Part shown: piece by piece, positions 24,358 to 33,018 of the stretch
Layout: each line of letters begins with the position of its first letter
How positions within the stretch are numbered: position 1 is the stretch's first letter
NCBI GenBank assembly: GCA_965222175.1
Contig: OZ244938.1
Coordinates: 868,001-932,000, forward strand
Direction: 5' to 3'
Origin: NORP240 sp965222175
Lineage (GTDB): Bacteria > Pseudomonadota > Gammaproteobacteria > Pseudomonadales > Pseudohongiellaceae
DNA length: 64,000 nucleotides
The notes under the pieces: generated by a model
Databases searched by the model: none
What the model saw: the letters and a program-made list of their open reading frames with translations, nothing else
Told to the model about the DNA's origin: nothing
Position numbers and translations under genes: made by a program

Positions 24358-24603
24358 CTGGAAGATCCGTTTCCCTTCCCGTCTCTTGCCCGCTGGGGTC
24401 ATGCACTATTCAACGGCCAGGCCATGGCCGGCGATTACCTGGTACAGATGCCGGATACCGTTCCGCTGGATCCGGGTGATCAGCGCAGGCATTACGGCCT
24501 GGGCGTGGCCGAATTTGTCGACGGTGGATTCGGTCCGGTATACGGGCATGCCGACAGCATGGGTGCCATTGAAGCACGCCTGGCCGACCTGTTGATGGAT
24601 TAG
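24358..24603 (+). pseudogene. remnant: C-terminal part of a beta-lactamase-family serine hydrolase
   Basis: Without a start codon, the frame encodes 81 residues resembling the late part of class-C/D-Ala-D-Ala-carboxypeptidase-like serine hydrolases. These are LARWGHALFNGQAMAGDYLVQM, then RRHYGLGVAEF, GPVYGHAD (in place of the conserved HxG region) and AIEARLADLLMD. The SxxK nucleophile motif and central region are missing. It lies in frame behind the CPBP remnant and ends at the palindrome at 24603-24631, suggesting the deletion is linked to repeat activity. Confidence 0.6.
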
Positions 24604-24631
24604 GGAAACTCTGTTCAATTCAGAGGGTCCC
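24603..24631 (+). repeat. palindrome of the TCAGAGGTTCC repeat family (diverged copy)
   Basis: GGGAAACTCTG and CAGAGGGTCCC form an imperfect inverted repeat around a 7-base loop, right after the remnant stop codon. The arms resemble GGGAAGCTCTGA/TCAGAGGTTTC at 25535. Confidence 0.5.
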
Positions 24632-24667
24632 TGGTATCGCAGTGACATGGCAAGCCAGGTGGGATGA

Positions 24668-25528
24668 ATGACTATGTGGATGTTTTTCAGTGGTGGACTG
24701 TTACTGGCGACAGTGATGATACTGCAATTGTGGCGATGGTCAGACCGCCATGCAGACCGGGCCCTTGGCAGCAGGCTTGGCAAATTGCAGCCGGTCAGAC
24801 CAGGTCGCTTCGACAGCCAGTCGGTGACGGACCTGCCGGATGCGGCGAGACGGTATTTCCAATTCAGTATTCAGCCAGGTGCACCACTTTATACCGTGGC
24901 CAGGATCTCCATGGAGGGGAAATTCGCCCTGGGTGACAGGGAGAAACCCGGCTACCTGGACATGACCGCGGAGCAGACCCTCGCTGCGCCCCATGGGTTT
25001 ATCTGGGGGATGCGCGCGGCAAAGGGCTGGATGCACCTTTCCGGTTCGGACTCCCAGTCCTGGACCCGGTTCTGGCTGGCGGGGGTCCTTCCCGTAGCCC
25101 GCCAGGGGGGCCAGGCTGACCACCGACGCTCTGCATTCGGTCGTTACGTGGCCGAGGCGGCCATCTGGACACCGGCGGCCCTGCTGCCTGGTGACGGAGT
25201 CACCTGGGAAGGTATCGACATGCATACGGCGCGGGTCACCGTGACTTACCGGGATTTAAGTCAGCAGGTGGACATTCATGTTGACGACGAAGGCCGGCCG
25301 GCCTATGTCAGTTTCCAGCGCTGGAGCAATGCCAATCCGGAAAAGCAGTTCAGGTTGCAGCCATTCGGCGCGTACCCGTCTGAATTCAGGGAATTCCAGA
25401 GCTTCACCCTGCCCACCCACGTGGAAGCAGGAAACCACTTTGGTACCGAATCCTATTTTCCCTTTTTCATTGTCGACGTAACCAGGCTGGAGTTTCCCCT
25501 GGGCAATGCCGACGATCAATCCGCGTAA
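24668..25528 (+). CDS. DUF6544-like membrane-anchored protein
   Basis: The 286-aa protein begins with one hydrophobic segment (MWMFFSGGLLLATVMILQLW) and a basic stretch. The body resembles the DUF6544/DUF6920 type: DLPDAARRYFQFSIQPGAP, AEQTLAAPHGFIWGMRA, AEAAIWTPAALLPGDGVTWEGID and FVDVTRLEF-like ending (here FFIVDVTRLEFPLG). The family is a beta-rich lipocalin/LolA-like domain of unknown role facing the periplasm. My assignment rests on recalled motif order. The gene ends seven bases before the first arm of the palindromic repeat element. Confidence 0.65.
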   Translation: MTMWMFFSGGLLLATVMILQLWRWSDRHADRALGSRLGKLQPVRPGRFDSQSVTDLPDAARRYFQFSIQPGAPLYTVARISMEGKFALGDREKPGYLDMTAEQTLAAPHGFIWGMRAAKGWMHLSGSDSQSWTRFWLAGVLPVARQGGQADHRRSAFGRYVAEAAIWTPAALLPGDGVTWEGIDMHTARVTVTYRDLSQQVDIHVDDEGRPAYVSFQRWSNANPEKQFRLQPFGAYPSEFREFQSFTLPTHVEAGNHFGTESYFPFFIVDVTRLEFPLGNADDQSA

Positions 25529-25534
25529 CACCCA

Positions 25535-25792
25535 GGGAAGCTCTGATAAGGCATTAGTCAGAGGTTTCTTAAATGAAAACACCACCAACAACTGCAACCT
25601 GGCTCCCTGGGCATTGCTGGCGCCACAACAGTGCTTTCTGCATGCTGGATTGTGGCCGACGACCCGCTTTAGTGCAGGCTGATTCGGTAGTCGCGTGAAA
25701 ACCCGCGAATCCTGGTGTCGAAACGCTGGCACAGCAGTTGCTTCCCAATTACTTTTAAGAAACCTCTGACTCATTAATCAGAGGTTCCTTAA
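25535..25792. repeat. MITE-like element flanked by palindromic TCAGAGGTTCC repeats
   Basis: The left copy (25535-25573) pairs GGGAAGCTCTGA with TCAGAGGTTTC. The right copy (25755-25792) pairs TTAAGAAACCTCTGA with TCAGAGGTTCCTTAA around an 8-base loop, with one mismatch. The segment GTCAGAGGTTTCTTAAA of the left copy also reappears inverted at the start of the right copy. The whole 258-bp unit therefore has inverted ends around about 180 bp with no recognisable gene. This suits a miniature transposable element or a pair of solo IS ends. Confidence 0.6.
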
Positions 25793-25897
25793 GTTGTGGT
25801 TCCGCAATCGGGATGCAGGCTGTTCCGGATACCTGACCACGTTATTCTGTTTTTCCCTATCTGCCTGTCAGCCTGCCAGGCAGGCGAGAACACGCTG

Positions 25898-26818
25898 ATG
25901 GCCAGACTACTTCGGGGGCTGCGTACTTTCTGTCTTGCAGCCCGCCACCTCAGTTTCAAGAAAGCTGCGGATGAACTGTGTCTCACCGCCAGTGCGGTAA
26001 GTCATCAAATCAGTGACCTGGAAGCGGACCTTGGAGTCAGGCTATTCCAGCGCCACACGCGTTCTATATCGCTGACCGACAAGGGCAGGGAACTTTTCGA
26101 GGACATCGAACCGCATCTCATGGCCGTGGAAGAAGCAACCCGGCGGGTCAGGAAAAATGCTGCCCGTGTACCGTTGCTGGTACAGATGCCGGAGTTCTTT
26201 ACCAGTGAACTGTTGATGCCCATCATCAGTAACTTTTCCGACCTTTATCAGGACATCGATCTGCGAATCGAATCGATGGACACAGACGGGCCCATGAATC
26301 CCGCGGCAGATATCAATATCGTCCTGTCCCGCCACCGGCCCGCCATGTCCAGGGTGGAAAGGCTTTTTCCAATTCGCTACATCCCGGCATGCAGCCGGAC
26401 ATTGTACGAAGATTGGCAAAAGAAGGGGTTCAGCGGTATTGATGCCATTAACGTTGCCACCATCCTGCTGCACAAGGCCCGGCCGCATGCCTGGACGCGA
26501 TGGGCGCGTCATGCCGGGATAAGCAACATGGAGCCAAAGCAGATTATCTACGTGGACAGCATGTTTGCATTGGCCCGGGCAGCGCAGCAAAGCGCCGGTA
26601 TTGCCCTGATCCCCATGCCGGTTAGCAAGGCCTGGTTTGATTCAGGCGAACTGGTATCCCTGCATGATTCGGTACTGGTCACCGAGGACTGTTACTGGAT
26701 GGCATTGAACGACGACAGCCGTAATAAAAACGCGGCGGATACTTTCTGGAAGTGGATTGCGAAAAGATTGCAGCAAAGGATTGGCGACAGGGATGAACTG
26801 ACTTCAACTGTCGCCTGA
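25898..26818 (+). CDS. LysR-family transcriptional regulator
   Basis: The 306-aa protein has the N-terminal winged helix of LysR regulators: LRTFCLAARHLSFKKAADELCLTASAVSHQISDLEADLG, GVRLFQR and SLTDKGRELF. A periplasmic-binding-like effector domain follows (about 95-290). I start at the ATG giving MARLLRGLR; the frame extends 34 codons upstream without conserved sequence. The motif order is close to GcvA-type members. No target gene is obvious. The next gene is a small exported protein on the same strand, and the palindromic element immediately upstream may carry or disrupt its promoter. Confidence 0.9.
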   Translation: MARLLRGLRTFCLAARHLSFKKAADELCLTASAVSHQISDLEADLGVRLFQRHTRSISLTDKGRELFEDIEPHLMAVEEATRRVRKNAARVPLLVQMPEFFTSELLMPIISNFSDLYQDIDLRIESMDTDGPMNPAADINIVLSRHRPAMSRVERLFPIRYIPACSRTLYEDWQKKGFSGIDAINVATILLHKARPHAWTRWARHAGISNMEPKQIIYVDSMFALARAAQQSAGIALIPMPVSKAWFDSGELVSLHDSVLVTEDCYWMALNDDSRNKNAADTFWKWIAKRLQQRIGDRDELTSTVA

Positions 26819-26921
26819 TGAATCATACTTTGTCGAACACGAATTCGATACTTACTATGTGAATCAAACAGCGAGAGTAATGGAACGCAACAACATTTCT
26901 GATCACTTTAGAGGTATCCAG

Positions 26922-27425
26922 ATGAAACACTTAAGCAAAGGAAAAATGGTAACAGCCTGTGTAGGGCTTTGTACCCTGTTTATGGCTGGCGCGGCATCGG
27001 CTGAATACCGCGTAACCGCTTTCGGGCAATCCGCGGGATTCAAGGCCATCCTGGCTGGCGACATCGACTCGGCATCCGCGGTTCTCGGCAGGCGCGACCT
27101 GTCTGAACTGGATTTTGTCGACGCCAATAACCTGTGTGTTACCCAGATCCTGTCAAAACATTATGAGGCGGCCGTGGCCACGTGTTCGATAGCCCTGGAC
27201 GAAGTTGAATCCGACCTGTCCATTGGCGTGATGACGGAAAGAACTGCCAAGGCGTCGATTATTTCCAACCTGGCAGTGGCGCTGGCGCAGACCGGTGATT
27301 TCACGGCTGCCGGTGCGGCACTGGAAAAAGCCCTGTCACTCAATTCCCAGGATCGGAATGCGCTGGTCAATTATGACCTGGTCAGCGCCAGGATTCCCGA
27401 CACGGAACTGGTACAGGGGTTCTGA
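26922..27425 (+). CDS. exported TPR-like small protein
   Basis: This 167-aa precursor has a signal peptide (MKHLSKGKMVTACVGLCTLFMAGAASA) and a helical mature region. It includes TPR-like hairpins (DANNLCVTQILSKHYEAAVATCSIALDE and ISNLAVALAQTGDFTAAGAALEKALSLN). Two cysteines (in NNLCVTQ and ATCSIA) could form a disulfide. A Shine-Dalgarno-like TAGAGG precedes the ATG. It resembles exported TPR proteins that gammaproteobacteria express as single genes; function unknown. A strong intrinsic terminator lies about 90 bases downstream. Confidence 0.7.
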   Translation: MKHLSKGKMVTACVGLCTLFMAGAASAEYRVTAFGQSAGFKAILAGDIDSASAVLGRRDLSELDFVDANNLCVTQILSKHYEAAVATCSIALDEVESDLSIGVMTERTAKASIISNLAVALAQTGDFTAAGAALEKALSLNSQDRNALVNYDLVSARIPDTELVQGF

Positions 27426-27513
27426 ACTCACCTTTCCAATATTAACACCGTCTAAATTTCGTCCGGACTTTCTCCCTTCGATCCGGGCGGTTTAGCCCAG
27501 GCGACTGTGGTTT

Positions 27514-27561
27514 GCCGGAAATTCACCAATGTGTTCATTGGCGAATTTCCGGCTTCTTTTT
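27514..27561 (+). terminator. strong intrinsic terminator
   Basis: GCCGGAAATTC and GAATTTCCGGC pair perfectly; inside them ACCAATG and CATTGGC add six further pairs around a TGTT loop. The hairpin is followed by TTCTTTTT. It ends the transcript of the exported TPR-like gene and could also serve the convergent gene at 27677. Confidence 0.85.
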
Positions 27562-27676
27562 GCCACCGAACTGTGTGCCGCCTGCATATGTCGGGTGCGT
27601 GAATCCTGTCTGCCCGGCACATCAATCATGGGCAGCACCCGCCATACAATGCCCTGGTACAGCGCGGCTGCGGGAC

Positions 27677-28192
27677 TTATCGCGGCTGCTGGTCGTCGGT
27701 CTCGGCCTCGAAGGCCTTGATCTGCTGGATAATTTCACCCACCAGTTCGTTGGGAATGGGAAATGTCAGGTGATACTGCGAAATTTTCCAGCCAGCCCCG
27801 GTATTGATGACCACACCCGACCCTCGCGCCGTTCCGTAGCTGGCGCTGTCCAGCACTTCGTCAAACCACGCCGTGTCACCGTCCGGTGTGAAATCGATAT
27901 GCCTGTCCACGGTCCGGTAGATCCAGCCGCTGCGATTGCCGGCATAGGCGCGGAATTCCTCGCGGGTCCAGCGTTCACCGACATCCGTGCCAAGAAAGAC
28001 GCTGTTTTCACTCATCAGGTCGAAGTAGGTATCCCAGTCCCCGACAGCTGCCGCCTGGTGATAGGCATCCAGCACATCTTCGATAGCTTCCGGTGCGTTA
28101 CCCGCTTGCGCCGCCACCTGGGTGTTGCCCATGCACAGAAGCATGGCGCCAAGTACACATTTCAGTTTATGCCCGGGTCTGCTGCGGGTCAT
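27677..28192 (-). CDS. exported SnoaL/NTF2-like protein
   Basis: The 171-aa precursor has a signal peptide (about residues 1-29, ending VAAQ). The domain has NTF2-like cone-fold features: IEDVLDAYHQAAAVGDWDTYFDLMSENSVFLGTD, WTREEFRAYAG, the strand DTAWFDEVLDSASYGTARGSGVV and GAGWKISQYHLTFPIPNEL. This matches the DUF4440/SnoaL_3 type, usually small-ligand-binding or of unknown activity. It is probably periplasmic and monocistronic on the minus strand. Confidence 0.8.
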   Translation of the reverse strand: MTRSRPGHKLKCVLGAMLLCMGNTQVAAQAGNAPEAIEDVLDAYHQAAAVGDWDTYFDLMSENSVFLGTDVGERWTREEFRAYAGNRSGWIYRTVDRHIDFTPDGDTAWFDEVLDSASYGTARGSGVVINTGAGWKISQYHLTFPIPNELVGEIIQQIKAFEAETDDQQPR

Positions 28193-28388
28193 TTGAATCC
28201 TCCGATTAATCCTTCAATGGCGTTGTGCGAACACCGGCCGTGGCAGGTCGGAACGTTCACACCGGGTGCACGGTCGTTACTGATTTGCAATTGTTGCTGT
28301 CTCCTGGTTGCAGGCAGTTTACCCCGCGTTGCACAGTGGCCCCGAACAGGTCCACGGCCTGGTACCGCTGTTGAGCCAGGCTTGCCGG

Positions 28389-30788
28389 TCAGTCGATATT
28401 GTCGGCAAAGCGGAACGTTGAGGGTGGGTCGGCCTGTATCAGGTGCTCTACAAAATAGTCCCAGCGTTTTTTCATGAAATAACGGCTGTTACCGAAGCCG
28501 TGCCCGGCGTCCGGTATCAGCAACAGGTCGAAATCCTTCTCGGCGTCGATCAGTGCCTGCACCACCAGCAGGGTGTTGGACGGGTGTACATTGCTGTCCA
28601 TCAGTCCGTGGGCCAGCAGCAGTTTTCCTTCCAGCCGCCCGGCCAGCAGCTGATTGGCCTGGCTGTCGTAGTTGGTGGATGCCGACGATTCATCTGTGCT
28701 GACTGCCACGGGATTGGTTTCCGGGTAGGTTTGCAGCAGGCCCTGCCACTTTTCACCCCAGTCATCCTCGTAGTTGCGGTTATCGTGGTTGCCGGCACTG
28801 GAAACGGCCACCTTGTAAAAATCAGGATAGCGGAGGATGCCGGCGGTAGAAGCAAAGCCGCCCCCGGAATGACCCCAGATGCCCACCCGTTGCAGATCCA
28901 TCCACGGCCGCTGGGCCGCCAGCTGACGGATGGCGGTGATCTGGTCCGGCAGTCCGTTGTCGCCCATGTTGCCGTAGGTGGCATCGTGAAACGACTTGGA
29001 GCGACCCGGGGTTCCCATGGCATCCACTTCGACCACGATAAAGCCAAGCTCGGCGAGGGACTGTTTGTCACGCCTTGAAGCCTGGAAGGACCAGCTGCCC
29101 ACGCTGCCGGCCTGGGGACCCGGGTAAAGGTAGTTCAGAATCGGGTAGGATGCCGACTTGTCCAGGTTGGAAGGCTGGTAAATCAACCCGTACAGATCGG
29201 TCTGACGATCCCGGGCCTTGACCGTGAAGGGTTCCGGTGGCACCCAGCCGTGTGCTACCAGGGCGTCGATACCGGCAGTCTCCAGATCGGCGACCATGGC
29301 GCCGCTGCGATTCCTGACCACTGACCTTGGCGGCTGCTCTGGAGTTGACCAGGTATCGAGGAAAAATTCACCGGAGTCTGACCAGTCGATGTCATGATGC
29401 CCGATTTCAGGCGTCAGGTTTACCAGTTCGCTGCCATCGAAATTGACGCGGTAAAGGTAGTGAAAATAGGGATTTCCGGGTTCGCGATTGGATCCGGTAA
29501 AAAACAGTTGCTGGCGGTCGGAATCAACCTGTTGTACCTGCAGCACGGTCCAGTTGCCGGCAGTTATCTGCTGCTTCACGGTGCCGGTATCAAGATCGTG
29601 CAGGGCGAGGTGTCCCCAATTGGTTTTTTCCGAAAACCACAGGAATTCGGAGCGCTCATCCAGTACACGCCAGTTGGCGGAACGGTAACCGGATTCGTAA
29701 TAGGTATCCACCGTTTCCGTAAAGACATCCCTCACTGTGCCGGTGTCCGGGTCGGCAAGTCGCAACGTTGCGGACTTGTGGTCCCGGCTTGAAGAGACGA
29801 AAGCCAGTCGAGAACCGTCGTCGCTCCATTCAACGTCCAGCAGAACGCCGCCGCGCCCGGCAATATGGTCGGTAGTGGTGGACCGATGCGGGTCCGGTGG
29901 CATCTGCAGTTGCACGATTCGCGGTGACTCTTCCAGGTGGATGACTATTCGCTCGATCATGAATATAGACTCGTCGCCGGGCAATGGGTATTTCCAGGCG
30001 TCAAGTTCCGGGTGTCCCACTTCAGTGGAATACAGGTACATCTCGCCGACCTGACGGCCATCATGGCGGAAAGTGGCAATCTTGTCAGAGTCCGGCGACC
30101 ACAGCAGAACCGGTCTGTCCCGGCGGGTCCAGCCGGCGTTGTTGGTAGCGTAACCGTAGTGTTCTTCGCCGTCGAACGTCAGCTGGGTGCGTTCACCGGT
30201 ATCGGTATGCCGGATCCATAGATTGTAATCCTCGATATAGGCAGCCAGGCTACCATCCGGCGACAGGAATTCGTCGCTATCGTTCTCGGCGATTTTCTCC
30301 AGGCTGTAGTCAGACAGGGCCAGTCGATAGCGGGCGTTTTCGAAGGTAAAGTTTACAGTTTGTCGGGACTCCATCAGTTCGATGGCCGTGAGTTCGAGAT
30401 CTGTCGCCGGCGGCGCTTCCGTCCCGGTATCTTCCAGATTGGCCAGGGCAGCCGCAAGACGCTGGAGGTCAAACAGGGGGTCACTGTCGCCAGTCTCCGG
30501 ATTCACCACGATATAGTCCAGCCCCGCGGGCGTCCGCTTGCGATACACAAGCCGGTCGTCGTCCTGCCAGTAGCCTGCCAGGATCACATGATGAACCAGC
30601 TCGCTGGTATTGGGCCCCAGCAATTGTTCCGCGCGCTGGTAGTCCTCCAGGTCAACCGACGCAACGATGCCGGGAGTGTCCTGCTCATCCACCGCCGGCA
30701 GGCAACCGGAAATTCCGGTAGCCGCTGCCATGGCCAGGATCACTGGTGGCAACAGGGAGACTGTTTTCCTCGGGATAATCAGTATCAT
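28389..30788 (-). CDS. S9-family prolyl oligopeptidase / dipeptidyl-peptidase-IV-like lipoprotein
   Basis: This 799-aa protein has a lipoprotein signal with the box ISGC (Cys29), so it should be anchored to a membrane facing the periplasm or outside. Residues about 50-510 form a beta-propeller of the DPP-IV type. The alpha/beta-hydrolase domain carries S641 (GHSGGG), D731 (GLMDSNVH) and H763 (DAGHGFG). It should remove dipeptides, often X-Pro, from peptide N-termini. Together with the M20 and M14 enzymes nearby it points to growth on peptides. No neighbour is co-transcribed. Confidence 0.9.
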   Translation of the reverse strand: MILIIPRKTVSLLPPVILAMAAATGISGCLPAVDEQDTPGIVASVDLEDYQRAEQLLGPNTSELVHHVILAGYWQDDDRLVYRKRTPAGLDYIVVNPETGDSDPLFDLQRLAAALANLEDTGTEAPPATDLELTAIELMESRQTVNFTFENARYRLALSDYSLEKIAENDSDEFLSPDGSLAAYIEDYNLWIRHTDTGERTQLTFDGEEHYGYATNNAGWTRRDRPVLLWSPDSDKIATFRHDGRQVGEMYLYSTEVGHPELDAWKYPLPGDESIFMIERIVIHLEESPRIVQLQMPPDPHRSTTTDHIAGRGGVLLDVEWSDDGSRLAFVSSSRDHKSATLRLADPDTGTVRDVFTETVDTYYESGYRSANWRVLDERSEFLWFSEKTNWGHLALHDLDTGTVKQQITAGNWTVLQVQQVDSDRQQLFFTGSNREPGNPYFHYLYRVNFDGSELVNLTPEIGHHDIDWSDSGEFFLDTWSTPEQPPRSVVRNRSGAMVADLETAGIDALVAHGWVPPEPFTVKARDRQTDLYGLIYQPSNLDKSASYPILNYLYPGPQAGSVGSWSFQASRRDKQSLAELGFIVVEVDAMGTPGRSKSFHDATYGNMGDNGLPDQITAIRQLAAQRPWMDLQRVGIWGHSGGGFASTAGILRYPDFYKVAVSSAGNHDNRNYEDDWGEKWQGLLQTYPETNPVAVSTDESSASTNYDSQANQLLAGRLEGKLLLAHGLMDSNVHPSNTLLVVQALIDAEKDFDLLLIPDAGHGFGNSRYFMKKRWDYFVEHLIQADPPSTFRFADNID

Positions 30789-31098
30789 GACACCTGCGTC
30801 CCATGGTCTGCTGGTAAAGGGTTTCGTTCCGGATACCCGGGGTAGCGAACTGGTTGCCGGGCGATTGCCGCAAGTGTACCGTGGATTCCGTCATGACGGT
30901 ACGGCCCGGGGATCTGTACAACCAACGGCGCAGAAATACCGGCATGACACGTCGAATTTTTCAGTGACAGGGTTGTGCCCAGCGGGTAATGTACTGTTGA
31001 AAACCCACTCGTAGGCTTCAGCATGGCCCGGTCAGACTGCGTCTGGCGGGAACCCGTCGACCTGAAACGTCGAGTTCAGCCAGGACGTTGAGCGGTGG

Positions 31099-31167
31099 CA
31101 GAGCACTTGCATACTTAATCAGAGGTTCCCTAACCGATCAGTGGTTCCTTAATCAGCAGTTCCTGAA
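31099..31167 (+). repeat. tandem copies of the TCAGAGGTTCC repeat upstream of an M14 gene
   Basis: GCAGAGCACTT leads into three tandem related units: TTAATCAGAGGTTCCC, CGATCAGTGGTTCCTTAA and ATCAGCAGTTCCTGAA. The GCAGAGCACTT lead-in is shared with the copies at 39171 and 45273. The rest of the roughly 390-bp gap (30789-31182) holds no recognisable gene and separates divergent peptidase genes. Confidence 0.7.
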
Positions 31168-31182
31168 CAAAGAGACATCCAG

Positions 31183-32817
31183 GTGAATTTCAGACTTTAT
31201 TTCCAGGCACTGGCGCTGACGGCCCTGATGGCCGGTTTGCTCAACCAGGGCACATCGGCACAGCCGGTTTTCGACGAGGCCATGATGACGGTGCCGGAGC
31301 GCACCGGCTATGCCCGTACTTCCACCCACCAGGAGGTTCTGGAGACCATAGACAACCTGGTACAGGGCACGTCCCTGGTTCACCGGGAAACCATGCTGGT
31401 TACCCGCGACGGGCGGGAAATTCCCCTGCTTATCGTCGCCGACCCGCCCATAACTTCTCCTGCCGCCGCACGGGCCAGCGGTAAACCGGTAATCTATATC
31501 CAGGGGAATATCCACGGCGGCGAGGTGGAGGGCAAGGAGGCAATACTGATCCTGTTGCGGGAAATTCTTCACGGCGACCGGCGTCACCTGCTGGCCAACC
31601 AGATTATCGCCCTGGCACCGATTTACAATGCCGATGGCAACGATGCCATGACCGAGAACTCGCGGCCTAACCAGGAACTGAGTCCGGTAATGACCGGCCA
31701 GCGGTTCAGCCATGGCTACGACCTGAACCGCGATGGTATGGCGGTGGAGACCCCGGAGACCCGGGGGCTTTACCGCAATGTACTGCAACGCTGGGACCCA
31801 CAGCTGTTCGTGGACATGCACACCACCAATGGAACCTGGCACGGTTACGCATTGACCTACGCGCCTTCCTACCACAGCGCAGGTGACCCGGCCACAACCG
31901 ACTACACCATGAACGTGTTGCTGCCGGCAGTTACCCGGGCGGTAAAACAGAAGTACGATCTGGATTTTTTCCTGTTTGGGGACTTTTCCCTTGACACCTG
32001 GCCACCGACAGGATTTCGCACCTTCCATCACGCGCCGCGCTACCTGACCAATATGATGGGCCTGAGAAACCGCATGGCCATACTCAGCGAGACGTTCTCC
32101 CACGACCGGTTTTACCAGCGCATTCACTCCGCCAAGGTGTTCATCGAGGAAATTCTTGAATTCAGCAATGACAACGCGGCGATCATCCAGCGTATCAACC
32201 GGGAGGCGGACGCCAGAACCGTGACCACGATCCGGCAGCAGGGTGGGCGGGTCCGCAACGGCGTGGCCTTTGACATGGTTCCTCTGTCCGAGCCGGCGTC
32301 GATCCTGTCCTACAACCATATTCCCTATCGTACGGCCAGCGGTGAGGTCCAGTACGCCTGCAGCGCCGAGCTGATAACCATCGAGGGCGTCGCCAATTAC
32401 CAGCAGTTTCGCCCGGTTCGCAGCGCCGTCATGCCCCGGGCCTACCTGATCCCGGCTGAGCTGACGGCGGTAATTGAAAAGCTGACGCAACATGGTATCG
32501 CCGTGACGCAGCTGTCGGCACCGGACACCCTGGCGGTTGAAGCATTTTCCATCGCGTCCCGGGAGACCCGGTCTTTTGTCCAGAACGGACACCGGAACAC
32601 CAGGCTCAGTGGTGCATACCAGCCCATGGAACGCTCGTTCAATGCCGGTGATTACCGGGTCTCCCTCGAGACCCCGCTTGCCAACCTGATTTTTTACCTG
32701 CTGGAACCCGAGGCTGACGATGGACTGGCCTACTGGAATTATTTCGATCAGTACCTTGCCGAGCTGGAAGAAAGCGGTGAACCGCTGGTCTACCCGGTTT
32801 TCAAGGTGATGAATTGA
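31183..32817 (+). CDS. secreted M14-family zinc carboxypeptidase
   Basis: The GTG start yields 544 residues with a signal peptide (MNFRLYFQALALTALMAGLL, ending TSAQ). The M14 site is visible as H111 and E114 (NIHGGEVEGKE), the NRD triad 182-184 (DLNRDG), H213 (VDMHTTNG) and a probable catalytic Glu in LSETFSHDR. A C-terminal extension of about 200 residues is beta-rich. It should cleave C-terminal residues from peptides or peptidoglycan-derived peptides outside the cytoplasm. The promoter region contains three tandem copies of a dispersed repeat. Confidence 0.88.
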   Translation: MNFRLYFQALALTALMAGLLNQGTSAQPVFDEAMMTVPERTGYARTSTHQEVLETIDNLVQGTSLVHRETMLVTRDGREIPLLIVADPPITSPAAARASGKPVIYIQGNIHGGEVEGKEAILILLREILHGDRRHLLANQIIALAPIYNADGNDAMTENSRPNQELSPVMTGQRFSHGYDLNRDGMAVETPETRGLYRNVLQRWDPQLFVDMHTTNGTWHGYALTYAPSYHSAGDPATTDYTMNVLLPAVTRAVKQKYDLDFFLFGDFSLDTWPPTGFRTFHHAPRYLTNMMGLRNRMAILSETFSHDRFYQRIHSAKVFIEEILEFSNDNAAIIQRINREADARTVTTIRQQGGRVRNGVAFDMVPLSEPASILSYNHIPYRTASGEVQYACSAELITIEGVANYQQFRPVRSAVMPRAYLIPAELTAVIEKLTQHGIAVTQLSAPDTLAVEAFSIASRETRSFVQNGHRNTRLSGAYQPMERSFNAGDYRVSLETPLANLIFYLLEPEADDGLAYWNYFDQYLAELEESGEPLVYPVFKVMN

Positions 32818-33018
32818 GTGGTCCGACGTCGACTTCCGGGTTCCTGCAGAATCGGTCAGCGGTGTCCGCAGTTCGAAGAATGGTTGTTGACGGGGCATTA
32901 ATCCTGGTCTGATCTGCGTTAAACTACGTAACTCTATCGGGCGGTGCTGCATTGAGCAGTACTGAGTTTTACTTAACCTTACTGACTCTCCTTGCCGGTA
33001 TCGATCCAGGACATCACC

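Noticed and set aside
31099..31167. Possible CRISPR-like or riboswitch element
   Set aside because: The units are short, palindrome-derived and shared with other intergenic sites, which fits a dispersed repeat rather than a regulatory aptamer or array.
31153..32952. 599-codon minus-strand open frame opposite the M14 carboxypeptidase gene
   Set aside because: It is the antisense of a gene with intact M14 motifs; its translation is low in recognisable motifs and rich in residues typical of reverse-frame GC-rich DNA.
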